Notes under the pieces: model-generated
The model's input: the letters and a program-made list of their open reading frames with translations, nothing else
Told to the model about the DNA's origin: nothing
Databases searched by the model: none
Source: an uncultured Elusimicrobium sp.
Lineage (GTDB): Bacteria > Elusimicrobiota > Endomicrobiia > Endomicrobiales > Endomicrobiaceae
DNA: 9,669 bases
Assembly: GCA_902761395.1 (NCBI GenBank)
Contig: CACWKJ010000044.1
Coordinates: forward strand, 1-9,669
Reading direction: 5' to 3'
Made by a program: the position numbers and the translations under genes
In this document: piece by piece, positions 1 to 6,869 of the stretch
Position numbering within the stretch: position 1 is the stretch's first letter
Layout of the letters: every line of letters begins with the position of its first letter

Positions 1-7
1 AAATTAT

Positions 8-27
8 AAATTAAAATTTTTTAATTT
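8..27 (-). terminator. AT-only inverted repeat after the acyltransferase gene (weak terminator candidate)
   Basis: Just downstream of the acyltransferase stop codon (35-37 on the plus strand) lie two perfect 9-base arms, AAATTAAAA (8-16) and TTTTAATTT (19-27), separated by 2 bases. On the minus-strand transcript this makes an all-A/U stem followed by AUAAUUU. It sits where a terminator for the leftward operon would be expected. However, an A/U-only stem with a 2-base loop is weak and such palindromes are common by chance in AT-rich DNA. The window edge hides what follows. Confidence 0.2.
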
Positions 28-34
28 ACAACCT

Positions 35-925
35 TTATTTTGGTTTTTGAGATTTCCATCTTCTGTGAAACCAAAACCAAAAAGAAGGATTTTCTTCAAC
101 ATGTCTTTGTAAAATTTTATTATATTCCGTCATTATTATTTCTATATTCTTTTCATCGTCACCAGTATTTGGCAAAGAAATTTCTTCAAAAGAAACAACA
201 TATCTTCCATCCGGCTGTCTGGCACAAAAACCGGTATATAAAGGACATTTTGCTCTCAAAGCAAAAACAGCCGGTCCTTTAGGGGTAGAAACTTCCCTGT
301 AAAAGAAAGGAGTAAAAACACCTTGAACTCCGGCATGCTGATCAGCCAAAATAGCAACAAATTCATTTCTTTTTAATGCTCTTAAAACACCCAACGGAGC
401 AACTTCTTTATAAATTGTTTTATATCCTCTTTTCGATCTTATATTGTTTATAATATTATCAAAATAGGGATTTTCTTGTTTTGCAACAATAACCGATAAC
501 GGGTATCTTTTAGCAAAAGACAATGCCAACATTTCCCAATTACCGAAATGTGCAGACATTATAACACCGCCCTTACCTTGTTTTAATGCTTGTTCTATAA
601 GATATATATTTTGGAAACAAACAGCATTTTTTATTTGTTCGTCAGTCATTTTACTTACGAAAACAATTTCAACAACAGTACAAACAAACTGTTTATAAAC
701 ATCTTTTGCTATATTTATTATTTCTTGTTTGGATTTGTTCGGGAAAGATTTGGTTAAAGAATCAATGATATGTTTTTTTCTTATCGGAACGAAAATAAAA
801 GCAATATCGGCTAAAAAAAATCCTATTTTTTTTGCAGCATTTATCGAAAACAAATGCAAGAAAGAAATAAGCATTTTTAAAGATATATATTCTGTGTAAT
901 GTTGAATCTTTTTATTTTTTTTCAT
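35..925 (-). CDS. LpxL/HtrB-family lipid A (lysophospholipid) acyltransferase
   Basis: This 296-residue protein belongs to the LpxL/HtrB family, whose members transfer a secondary fatty acyl chain from acyl-ACP onto Kdo-lipid A precursors at the cytoplasmic face of the inner membrane. Visible hallmarks are the catalytic H-x4-E motif at H126-E131 (AHFGNWE), the DQ pair at 195-196, the FFYREVSTPKGPA segment (207-219) and the C-terminal WFHRRWK (285-291). The N-terminus has hydrophobic stretches around residues 16-47, fitting a membrane anchor. Length (about 300) is normal for the family. The ATG at 925 lies inside the end of the DUF362 gene (14-base overlap) and has no clear Shine-Dalgarno, so translation is probably coupled to that gene. 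It is the last gene of the leftward operon before the window edge. Family assignment is firm. The exact acceptor (lipid A or another lysolipid) and chain specificity cannot be read from the sequence. Confidence 0.9.
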   Translation of the reverse strand: MKKNKKIQHYTEYISLKMLISFLHLFSINAAKKIGFFLADIAFIFVPIRKKHIIDSLTKSFPNKSKQEIINIAKDVYKQFVCTVVEIVFVSKMTDEQIKNAVCFQNIYLIEQALKQGKGGVIMSAHFGNWEMLALSFAKRYPLSVIVAKQENPYFDNIINNIRSKRGYKTIYKEVAPLGVLRALKRNEFVAILADQHAGVQGVFTPFFYREVSTPKGPAVFALRAKCPLYTGFCARQPDGRYVVSFEEISLPNTGDDEKNIEIIMTEYNKILQRHVEENPSFWFWFHRRWKSQKPK

Positions 926-2108
926 TTTTATTCATAAAAAAACTTGCTACAAAACTTTCTTTTATTTCTACCGCCTTATGAAGACATAGTTCGTGACAAC
1001 AAAAACACCCTATACACTTTTCTTTTTGTATGATAGGTTTTGTTTTATCTTTACTTTTTATTATCGCTTTTACCGGGCAAGATTTCATACATTGTAAGCA
1101 ACCGACACATTTACTTTCGATTATATTAGGTTTTACCCAAAATAATCTACCTGCATATTTAGTAACAAATCTCGCAAACCACGAAGGCAGTAAAGTTAAA
1201 AATTTTGTAACAGGAAGTTTTGTTTTACCGAAATTAAATTCGGAAGCATTATCTCCGACATAAATCATATTTTGTAAATTTGTATCTCCCAATTGTTTTT
1301 CTTTTAATGGTTTTAATAAAACATTGTTTCTTGATTTTATTCCCATTTTATCGAGAATAAAAGTATCCAGCATGACTGTATCTTGGCTTCCGGCAATTAT
1401 ACCGTACTTTCTTTTTTGACCGCTTAAACTCGGACCGTTTCCTTCAAGTCCGTAAACTCCATCAACTATGGTAAACAATAACTTTTCTCTAACCATTCTA
1501 TAAATTTCAGATAACAAATAAGAAAAATCTTTCGGAGTAGGTGCAAGCTTGTGATATTCCGCTTTTTTAACCCCGGGAATAATACCATAAAAATTTTTAA
1601 CACCGCAAGTAAATCCCATAAAAGTATGAGTTTTTAATTTAGGTAAATTTATTATTGCATCGCAATCCGTTATTGCTTTGGTAATATAAATTTGTTTTAT
1701 GTTCGGATGTTGAACGGATACTTCAACACAGCCGCATGCTTCGAAATTAACAAGTTCAACATTTTCTTCTTTTGCAAGTTGCAACATACCTGTTTTTTCC
1801 CAAATATGTTCAATACCTTTCGTTAAATTTATACCTTTCGTTAAATTTCCGGGACTATCCCCCATTACAGGTACGGCACCGGCTTTTTTTATTATATTTA
1901 TAACGGCTCTGACTATTTCGGGATGAGTTGTTATTGCCTGCTCCGGATTGTATGCACTTAACAAATTAAGCTTTATTAAAATTTTTGAATTAGGTTTTAT
2001 AATATCATTAATATTACCGAAAGACTTTACAATTTTTTCAACGATATTGTAAACATTATCTGTATCATAATTATCGCAACGATAAGCCGAAACTATTGTT
2101 TTTAACAT
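912..2108 (-). CDS. DUF362 domain protein with C-terminal 2x[4Fe-4S] ferredoxin domain
   Basis: This 398-residue protein has an N-terminal DUF362 domain (about residues 1-290) and a bacterial ferredoxin-like domain (about 330-385). The DUF362 part shows the family's typical stretches: KPNSKILIKLNLL (38-50), TTHPEIVRAV (60-69), a GDSPG turn (83-87) and INLPKLKTHTFMGFTCGVKN (153-172). The ferredoxin part carries two cluster sites, C334/C337/C340/C344-Pro and C365/C368/C371/C375. The second lacks the proline usually found after the last Cys and has an extra Cys at 370. No signal peptide or membrane segment is evident, so it is probably cytoplasmic. DUF362 proteins are widespread in anaerobes, and their reaction is not established to my knowledge; an electron-transfer or redox-linked role is inference. 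The start at 2108 is 3 bases after the smc stop, with only a weak GGA upstream, implying co-transcription and coupling. An exact 18-bp tandem duplication (1813-1848) falls inside the gene. Confidence 0.9.
   Translation of the reverse strand: MLKTIVSAYRCDNYDTDNVYNIVEKIVKSFGNINDIIKPNSKILIKLNLLSAYNPEQAITTHPEIVRAVINIIKKAGAVPVMGDSPGNLTKGINLTKGIEHIWEKTGMLQLAKEENVELVNFEACGCVEVSVQHPNIKQIYITKAITDCDAIINLPKLKTHTFMGFTCGVKNFYGIIPGVKKAEYHKLAPTPKDFSYLLSEIYRMVREKLLFTIVDGVYGLEGNGPSLSGQKRKYGIIAGSQDTVMLDTFILDKMGIKSRNNVLLKPLKEKQLGDTNLQNMIYVGDNASEFNFGKTKLPVTKFLTLLPSWFARFVTKYAGRLFWVKPNIIESKCVGCLQCMKSCPVKAIIKSKDKTKPIIQKEKCIGCFCCHELCLHKAVEIKESFVASFFMNKNEKK
1813..1848. repeat. Perfect 18-bp tandem duplication inside the DUF362 gene
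   Basis: ATACCTTTCGTTAAATTT occurs twice in direct succession (1813-1830 and 1831-1848) without a mismatch. Because 18 is a multiple of three it keeps the reading frame and gives NLTKGI-NLTKGI at residues 88-99, directly after the GDSPG turn. It looks like a recent slippage duplication or a small variable repeat. It may be neutral, since it falls in a probable loop. Confidence 0.95.
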
Positions 2109-2111
2109 TTT

Positions 2112-5100
2112 TTATCCATTATTTTTTGATAAAATTTCGTCTATTTCTTTTTCGCTGTCTTTATTCATTCTAACAGATATTATTTTGGAAACTCCTTGCT
2201 GTTCCATAGTAACACCATACAATGTATCTGCCATTTCCATTGTTCTCTTGTTATGTGTAACAACCATAAACTGAGTTTTCTGAGCAAATTCTCTAATGAT
2301 ATTATTATATCTTCCGACATTGGCATCATCAAAAGGAGCATCTACCTCATCGAGTATACAAAAAGGTGAAGGCTTTACCATAAAGAAAGAAAACAAAAGC
2401 GCAACAGCGGTAAAAGCTTTCTCTCCTCCGGAACACTGCATAATATTTTTTACGTTTTTCCCCGGTGGTTGAGCTTTAATATCAACACCGCTTTCCAACA
2501 AATTGTTTTCATCCGTTAAAATAAGATCGGCATCTCCACCGCCAAAAACTTTTTTATATAATGTTCTGAAATTTTCTCTTACGGCATCAAATGTTTTCTT
2601 AAAATTAACAATAGTTGTTTCATTTATTTTTTTGATTGTTTCTTCCAAATCCTGTTTTGCTTTCAACAAATCTTTTTGTTGATTTTGTATAAAATCGTAT
2701 CTTTGAGACAAACTTTCATATTCTTCTTCGGCACTCCAGTTAATTGCGCCAAAACTTTCTATTTTTTTCTTAAGTCTTGCAATTTCTTCTTTATCAACTT
2801 CAACACCGATATATTGGTCTTTTATTTCTTCATAAGTTTTACCGTAAGTTTCTTTTATTTGAGTTTCCAAAATTTCTTTTTGCGTGTTATAACTTCTTTG
2901 ATCCGACTGTAAAGAATTTACTTCATCGTTTAACTGAGTAACTTTTGTTCTGGTTTCGGAAATAACTGCTTCTTTTGCATCTATTTCCCCTTGAATTCTA
3001 TCTCTGTCTCCGATAACAATTTGAAGTTCTGTTTCTTTTTGTGTCATTGCTTCACTGTATTTTTGAATATTTGATGTTTCCGTTTCCTGATTTGTCTGAA
3101 TATTTTGAAGTTCGTTTTCTATTTCCGCTGTTCTGTTTGTTTTTTGTTCTATTTGAGATTTCAAATTATCTATATTGTCGGTAATATATTTTTGACCGGT
3201 TGCTCGGTGTTCCAAATCACTTTTTCTTCTTTCGTAATTATTTGAAATATCTATATATTCCTGATTTGCTTGTTCTTCCTGATTTCTTAATGCATCAATT
3301 TCCTGTTCAATTTTACTTAAAGTTTCATTTAAAGTTATACTTTCCGTCTCTATATCGGAAAGTTGTTGATCGATGTCCGCAATTTTTTCATTAACGGTAT
3401 CTAGAATCTGTTGCTTTTCAATTTTTTCTTTTTGTAAATTTTCTATCTCGGTTGCTGTATCGGAAATATCTGCTTTTCTTTGTTTTATGGTTTCTTGCAA
3501 ATTTTCTATTTGAGCACCAATTCTTATTTTTAAGTTATTATTATCTCTATCTTCAAAACTTATATTTAATTTAGTATCTTCTTTATTATCGATTTCTTTG
3601 CTTAAATTTTCCAATTCCTGTTTAGTTTTTTCTATTGTCTGTTGTATCTTTTTTATTTGTTCTTCAACAAGAACCGGTTTATCCGATACATTTTTTGCTC
3701 CGCCGGAAACAACTGCTTTCGAATATATTTTATCATTATTTATAAATATGCCGTCGGAAATAAATTTCCCGACATTTTCATATTCCGGCAAACAATTAAG
3801 CATTTTAAATAATTCTACGGCACTGTCCGTACTTTTTTGAACGACAATATCCTTCGGAATATTTTCAGATACCAAGAAAGATAATTTACACAAATTATTA
3901 TCTAACAAATACTTTATCGCATCTTCTGCCTGCTGCATGGTATCACAAATAAGATAATCTATTTTATCGCCCAAAGCATTTGCAACAATATCTATTCTAT
4001 CCAAATCCGGAGAAATGATTTCTCCTACACTATATTTAATATACCCTAAACTTTTTACGGCATTTATTGCCGCTTTTATAGGATTTTCGGCATCCATTTC
4101 TTTAATAGTACTTATTTTGGATTCCAATCCGGCGATTTCTTTATTATATTCAATTTCTTTATCTTTTAAAGATTCTATTTCCGTATCTATATTTAAAACT
4201 ACCTGTTTACTTGCCTCAACTTTTGTTTCTATTTCTTTTAAAGAATTTTGAGCCTCTTGCAACTTTTGTTCAAAAGTTGCTATCTCCTGATTTGCGGGAG
4301 CAACATCATTATTTAATCTTTCTATATTTCTATCTATTGAAGATACAGTTGCACCTGCATCCGCTTGTTCTTGAATTATTGATGTTTTTGAATTTATAAG
4401 TGTGTTTCTTTTTTGATCAATATCGTCGAGTTTTGTTCTTGACTGATCTTCCTGTGTTTCTAAATCGGTAACTTGTTGTTTTATTGAATTATATTTTTCA
4501 AGTTTGGCTTCCGTTTCTTGTTTTAATTTTTCTACCTCAGCTTCTATACCATCATCTGCGGTATTTACATTTTTTAAATCTTCTTCATACTTCAATATCT
4601 TTGCTTGAGCATCTTCTATTTCTACTCTTAATCTGTCTTGTTCCTGAATTAAATCCGCATCTTTCTGTCTTAAATTCGCAATCTGTTGATCTGCCAATGC
4701 CGATTCTGTTTTTAAATCAGAATATTCGGAATTTAATGCAATATATTTTTCATTGTTTTCTGTTTGAGCAAGTCTTAAATCTTGTTGTTCCGCTTCAAGT
4801 TGATGCAGTGTAACATTTGTCGTTTCATACTCTCTTATCTTAGGTTCAACTTGAGCTTTTAATTTTTCTAATTCTTCATATCCTCTTGCCAAATTATTAA
4901 CAACTTCAGCTATTTCATATTTAGCAAGATCTTCTTTATATTTTTTACACTGTTTTGCTTTTTTTGCTTGTTGATCCAACTGCTTTATTTGTCCTTCAAA
5001 TATTTTTAAAGAGTCTTCCAATCTTGACAAATCGATTTCTATGTTTTTAAGTCTGTGTAAAGTATCTTCTCTTCTAACTTTATACTTTGCAACACCCGCT

Positions 5101-5591
5101 GCTTCCTCAAAAAATTCTCTTCTTGTTTCAGGATTTGCCATAACAAGTTCTTCAACTTTGTTCTGTTCTATAATGGAATATCCGCCAGTTCCGATACCTG
5201 TATCCAAAAATAAATCTATTATATCTTTAAGTCTGCATTGCGTTTTATTTATAAAATATTCACTTTCACCGCTTCTAAACAATTTTCTTGTTATTGCAAC
5301 TTCGGAAAAATCTATAGGAATCATATTTTGTGAATTATCAAATACCAATGTTACTTCGGCCATACCTGCGGCAGATCTGGTTTTTGTTCCGCCGAAAATA
5401 ACATCCTGCATTGCTTTGGTTCTCATTGATTTTGTTCTTTTTTCGCCGAGACACCAACGGATAGAATCGGATATATTTGACTTACCGCATCCGTTAGGTC
5501 CTATGATAGCAGACACTCCCTTTTCAAAAGTTAAAACAGTTTTGTCCGCAAAAGATTTAAAACCGCAAAGCTCCAATTTTTTTAAATACAT
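2112..5591 (-). CDS. smc: Chromosome segregation protein SMC (condensin subunit)
   Basis: This 1159-residue protein has full-length bacterial SMC architecture. SMC dimers, with ScpA/ScpB, use ATP to extrude and compact DNA loops on the nucleoid. The N-terminal head has Walker A GPNGCGKS (31-38), RSGESEYFIN and the FEEAAGVAKYK segment. A long coiled coil (about 170-500) is followed by a hinge (about 500-640, including GEIISPDLDRIDIVANALG and ending at a GG pair near 629), then the return coiled coil (about 640-1000). The C-terminal head has the ABC signature CSGGEK (1053-1058), Walker B FCILDEVDAPFDD (from 1077) and the switch histidine in VTHNKRT (H1113). The signature begins with Cys where most SMCs have Leu. 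The ATG at 5591 is preceded by a weak GGGA. It overlaps by one base (TAATG) the stop codon of an upstream open frame that has no clear start. A promoter at 5723-5751 probably drives smc, DUF362 and the acyltransferase. No scpA or scpB is present in the window. Confidence 0.97.
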   Translation of the reverse strand: MYLKKLELCGFKSFADKTVLTFEKGVSAIIGPNGCGKSNISDSIRWCLGEKRTKSMRTKAMQDVIFGGTKTRSAAGMAEVTLVFDNSQNMIPIDFSEVAITRKLFRSGESEYFINKTQCRLKDIIDLFLDTGIGTGGYSIIEQNKVEELVMANPETRREFFEEAAGVAKYKVRREDTLHRLKNIEIDLSRLEDSLKIFEGQIKQLDQQAKKAKQCKKYKEDLAKYEIAEVVNNLARGYEELEKLKAQVEPKIREYETTNVTLHQLEAEQQDLRLAQTENNEKYIALNSEYSDLKTESALADQQIANLRQKDADLIQEQDRLRVEIEDAQAKILKYEEDLKNVNTADDGIEAEVEKLKQETEAKLEKYNSIKQQVTDLETQEDQSRTKLDDIDQKRNTLINSKTSIIQEQADAGATVSSIDRNIERLNNDVAPANQEIATFEQKLQEAQNSLKEIETKVEASKQVVLNIDTEIESLKDKEIEYNKEIAGLESKISTIKEMDAENPIKAAINAVKSLGYIKYSVGEIISPDLDRIDIVANALGDKIDYLICDTMQQAEDAIKYLLDNNLCKLSFLVSENIPKDIVVQKSTDSAVELFKMLNCLPEYENVGKFISDGIFINNDKIYSKAVVSGGAKNVSDKPVLVEEQIKKIQQTIEKTKQELENLSKEIDNKEDTKLNISFEDRDNNNLKIRIGAQIENLQETIKQRKADISDTATEIENLQKEKIEKQQILDTVNEKIADIDQQLSDIETESITLNETLSKIEQEIDALRNQEEQANQEYIDISNNYERRKSDLEHRATGQKYITDNIDNLKSQIEQKTNRTAEIENELQNIQTNQETETSNIQKYSEAMTQKETELQIVIGDRDRIQGEIDAKEAVISETRTKVTQLNDEVNSLQSDQRSYNTQKEILETQIKETYGKTYEEIKDQYIGVEVDKEEIARLKKKIESFGAINWSAEEEYESLSQRYDFIQNQQKDLLKAKQDLEETIKKINETTIVNFKKTFDAVRENFRTLYKKVFGGGDADLILTDENNLLESGVDIKAQPPGKNVKNIMQCSGGEKAFTAVALLFSFFMVKPSPFCILDEVDAPFDDANVGRYNNIIREFAQKTQFMVVTHNKRTMEMADTLYGVTMEQQGVSKIISVRMNKDSEKEIDEILSKNNG

Positions 5592-5751
5592 TATTTATTT
5601 TCCCGAATTTGTTTTATCTGTTGGTAACATCTTGAAGATATTGCATCATAATCATAGAGCCGTCTTATTACAAGTAATAAAACAACCGCCGAAAATGATG
5701 CAATTATCTTAACAAGAGTATTATTATAATAGGTTTGCTATTTTTCCTCAA
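5591..5751 (-). other. Possible small membrane-protein ORF or remnant, frame interrupted, abutting smc
   Basis: In the gap before smc, one minus-strand frame is open for 48 codons (5737 to a TAA at 5593-5591) and ends exactly as TAATG, its stop sharing one base with the smc start. The encoded stretch looks protein-like: a hydrophobic run (KIIASFSAVVLLLVIRR) followed by a polar tail with YDYDAISSRCYQQIKQIRENK-type composition. It contains no ATG, GTG or TTG. A second frame beginning at TTG 5751 reads RKNSKPIIIILLLR then stops. Joining the two by a -1 shift near 5710 would give about 53 residues with one membrane span. This could be a frameshifted gene, a sequencing error, a gene with a non-standard start (ATT/ATA), or chance. 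It overlaps the promoter proposed at 5723-5751, so the two readings partly compete. Confidence 0.25.
5723..5751 (-). promoter_or_regulatory. Sigma70-like promoter for the smc operon
   Basis: On the minus strand TTGAGG (5751-5746) is followed after exactly 17 bases by a perfect TATAAT (5728-5723). Transcription would start near 5716, giving a leader of about 125 bases before the smc ATG. The -35 box begins 3 bases after the stop of the upstream gene, and no terminator is seen between them, so some read-through from that gene is also likely. The assignment rests on consensus match and spacing. TA-rich matches arise by chance in this composition. Confidence 0.5.
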
Positions 5752-5754
5752 AGA

Positions 5755-6189
5755 TTAAGAAACTTTGCACTTTCTTATATCTGAAAGTTTTACAACTTTT
5801 CCATCGCTTCCAACTATTCTTGCTGCAATTGTTACATTTCCTGATTTGAAATAATTCCAATCAAACCACCAATATCCTGAAGCAAATCTGCATGGTAACC
5901 ATTCACCTGAATTAAAAGATACTTCAACATAACCGTCTGTTGATGCACCGATTCTTAATACATAATTATTACCTGCAATTGTTTCATTTTCAACAGGATA
6001 ATCAACTATAACATATGAATTCTTCTTAGCTTCCAAGTCTTTGCTCTTTGCAGAAGAATTTACTTTTTTTGTTGAAGCTGTCTTAGAACTTGAACTTTTT
6101 TTCTTTGCAACAACTTTCTTTTTTGCAACAGGTTTTACTGCTGATGCACTTTCTGCTTTTACAACTTTTTTTACTTTTTTTGTGGCCAT
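5755..6189 (-). CDS. Hypothetical protein: lysine-rich tail plus Ig-like/beta-sandwich-type C-terminal domain
   Basis: This 144-residue protein has two parts. Residues 1 to about 57 are low-complexity Lys/Ala/Ser/Val (MATKKVKKVVKAE, KKKVVAKKKSSSSK), resembling histone H1-like or ribosome/nucleic-acid-binding tails. Residues about 58-144 alternate hydrophobic and polar residues as in a small beta-sandwich, with a conspicuous WLPCRFASGYWWFDWNYF patch (97-114) rich in aromatics and ending in an AARIVGSDGK turn. There is no signal peptide, so it is probably cytoplasmic. I do not recognise a named family. The aromatic patch recalls carbohydrate-binding or Ig-like folds, but that is inference. The ATG at 6189 has a strong AGGAG (6203-6199) nine bases upstream and a plausible promoter at 6254-6283, suggesting good expression. 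It is divergent from rimP and upstream of smc in the same orientation. A DNA-binding or nucleoid role beside smc is possible but unproven. Confidence 0.8.
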   Translation of the reverse strand: MATKKVKKVVKAESASAVKPVAKKKVVAKKKSSSSKTASTKKVNSSAKSKDLEAKKNSYVIVDYPVENETIAGNNYVLRIGASTDGYVEVSFNSGEWLPCRFASGYWWFDWNYFKSGNVTIAARIVGSDGKVVKLSDIRKCKVS

Positions 6190-6198
6190 TTTACTACA

Positions 6199-6217
6199 CT
6201 CCTAAATAAATTTATTT
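6199..6217 (-). promoter_or_regulatory. Strong RBS next to a 14-bp perfect palindrome
   Basis: AGGAG (6203-6199) lies nine bases before the ATG of the 5755-6189 gene and fixes that start. Directly upstream of it is AAATAAATTTATTT (6204-6217), a perfect 14-bp palindrome. It could be a small operator or a weak hairpin next to the ribosome site, but AT-only palindromes are expected by chance here. The RBS is well supported; a function for the palindrome is not. Confidence 0.55.
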
Positions 6218-6253
6218 TCTCAAAACTGTATTTGCATTTATTAACATTTATTG

Positions 6254-6283
6254 ATTTTACAAAAATTGCAACATTAAAATCAA
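6254..6283 (-). promoter_or_regulatory. Probable promoter for the 5755-6189 gene
   Basis: On the minus strand TTGATT (6283-6278) and TAAAAT (6259-6254) are separated by 18 bases, placing a start site near 6247 and a leader of roughly 57 bases. The match is moderate and the region is very AT-rich, so other -10 choices are possible. Its -10 box lies about 60 bases from the -35 box of the rimP promoter, so the two face away from each other with no overlap. Confidence 0.4.
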
Positions 6284-6317
6284 TATCAAAGAAAGTGTTA
6301 GCAAAAAATTTATTCAT

Positions 6318-6347
6318 TTGCAATATTTCAATTTAATTTAGTATAAT
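6318..6347 (+). promoter_or_regulatory. Sigma70-like promoter of the rimP-nusA-infB operon
   Basis: TTGCAA (6318-6323) and a perfect TATAAT (6342-6347) are 18 bases apart. Transcription would begin around 6354, leaving about 50 bases of leader before rimP. The start point falls immediately before the leader hairpin at 6359-6384, so that hairpin would form at the very 5' end of the mRNA. Confidence 0.65.
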
Positions 6348-6358
6348 TAACGAAGTTC

Positions 6359-6391
6359 AAAGGTGGCCGATGTTGGTCACCTTTAGTTTTT
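6359..6391 (+). promoter_or_regulatory. Terminator-like hairpin in the rimP leader (putative attenuator)
   Basis: AAAGGTGGCC (6359-6368) pairs with GGTCACCTTT (6375-6384) through ten base pairs, nine Watson-Crick and one G-U, around the six-base loop GATGTT. AG and then five T (6387-6391) follow, so the shape is that of an intrinsic terminator. It lies between the promoter and the rimP RBS (GGGAGA, 6395-6400), not at a gene end. A terminator here would reduce transcription of rimP-nusA-infB. NusA is known to modulate hairpin pausing and termination, so feedback is an attractive inference. The short U-run interrupted by A means it may only pause polymerase or protect the 5' end of the RNA. Confidence 0.6.
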
Positions 6392-6403
6392 ATAGGGAGA
6401 TTT

Positions 6404-6859
6404 ATGAATATACCTGAACAAATAGAAAAAATTATTTTGCCTTTAGCGGAAAAAGAAAATGTTGAAATCGTTGATATTGAATATGTAAGAGAAAACGGTG
6501 AAAACATATTGAGAATTTATATTGATAGTCCGGAAGGTGTAAACCTTGATTTATGCACTAAAATGAGTCATATTTTCGGAAATGAAATTGATAAGGATGA
6601 TCCGATAAAGGATCATTACATTTTAGAAATATCATCTCCCGGAATAGACAGAATTTTGAAGAAAGAAAAAGACTTTTTGAGATTTAAAGGTTTTCGCATA
6701 AAAGTTACAACAGCAAAAGCAATAAACAACCAAAAACATTTTAAAGGTCAGTTGGTTGCCGTTGCAAATAATAAAATAGTTATTGATGATTTAACAAACG
6801 GAATTGTAGAAATAGAAATACTAAATATAGTAAGAGCACAAGTAGATTCAGAAAATTAA
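6404..6859 (+). CDS. rimP: Ribosome maturation factor RimP
   Basis: RimP assists assembly of the 30S ribosomal subunit. The 151-residue length is typical for the family. Recognisable pieces are the N-terminal alpha/beta domain with ENVEIVDIEYVRE (18-30) and LRIYIDSPEGVNLDLC (36-51), the DKDDPI stretch, the family signature YILEISSPGIDR (72-83), DFLRFKGFRIKV (90-101), and a C-terminal SH3-like domain beginning near residue 95 that ends in EIEILNIVRA. The ATG at 6404 follows GGGAGA at 6395-6400 and is the only sensible start. The stop at 6857-6859 is 10 bases before nusA. It is the first gene of the operon and is preceded by a terminator-like leader hairpin. Confidence 0.96.
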   Translation: MNIPEQIEKIILPLAEKENVEIVDIEYVRENGENILRIYIDSPEGVNLDLCTKMSHIFGNEIDKDDPIKDHYILEISSPGIDRILKKEKDFLRFKGFRIKVTTAKAINNQKHFKGQLVAVANNKIVIDDLTNGIVEIEILNIVRAQVDSEN

Positions 6860-6869
6860 TGGAGGAAGT

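Noticed and set aside
5041..5712. 223-codon plus-strand open frame opposite the smc start and its upstream gap
   Set aside because: It lies almost wholly antisense to the conserved SMC N-terminal head (Walker A region), has no RBS, and its translation looks like a complementary-strand shadow.
6204..6217. 14-bp perfect palindrome as a specific operator
   Set aside because: It is A/T only, with no second copy noticed nearby; chance occurrence in this composition is likely. Kept only as a note beside the RBS.
6190..6403. Riboswitch or other structured RNA in the divergent intergenic region
   Set aside because: Apart from the single rimP leader hairpin, the 214 bases are AT-rich with promoter elements only; no multi-helix fold or known riboswitch core was seen.
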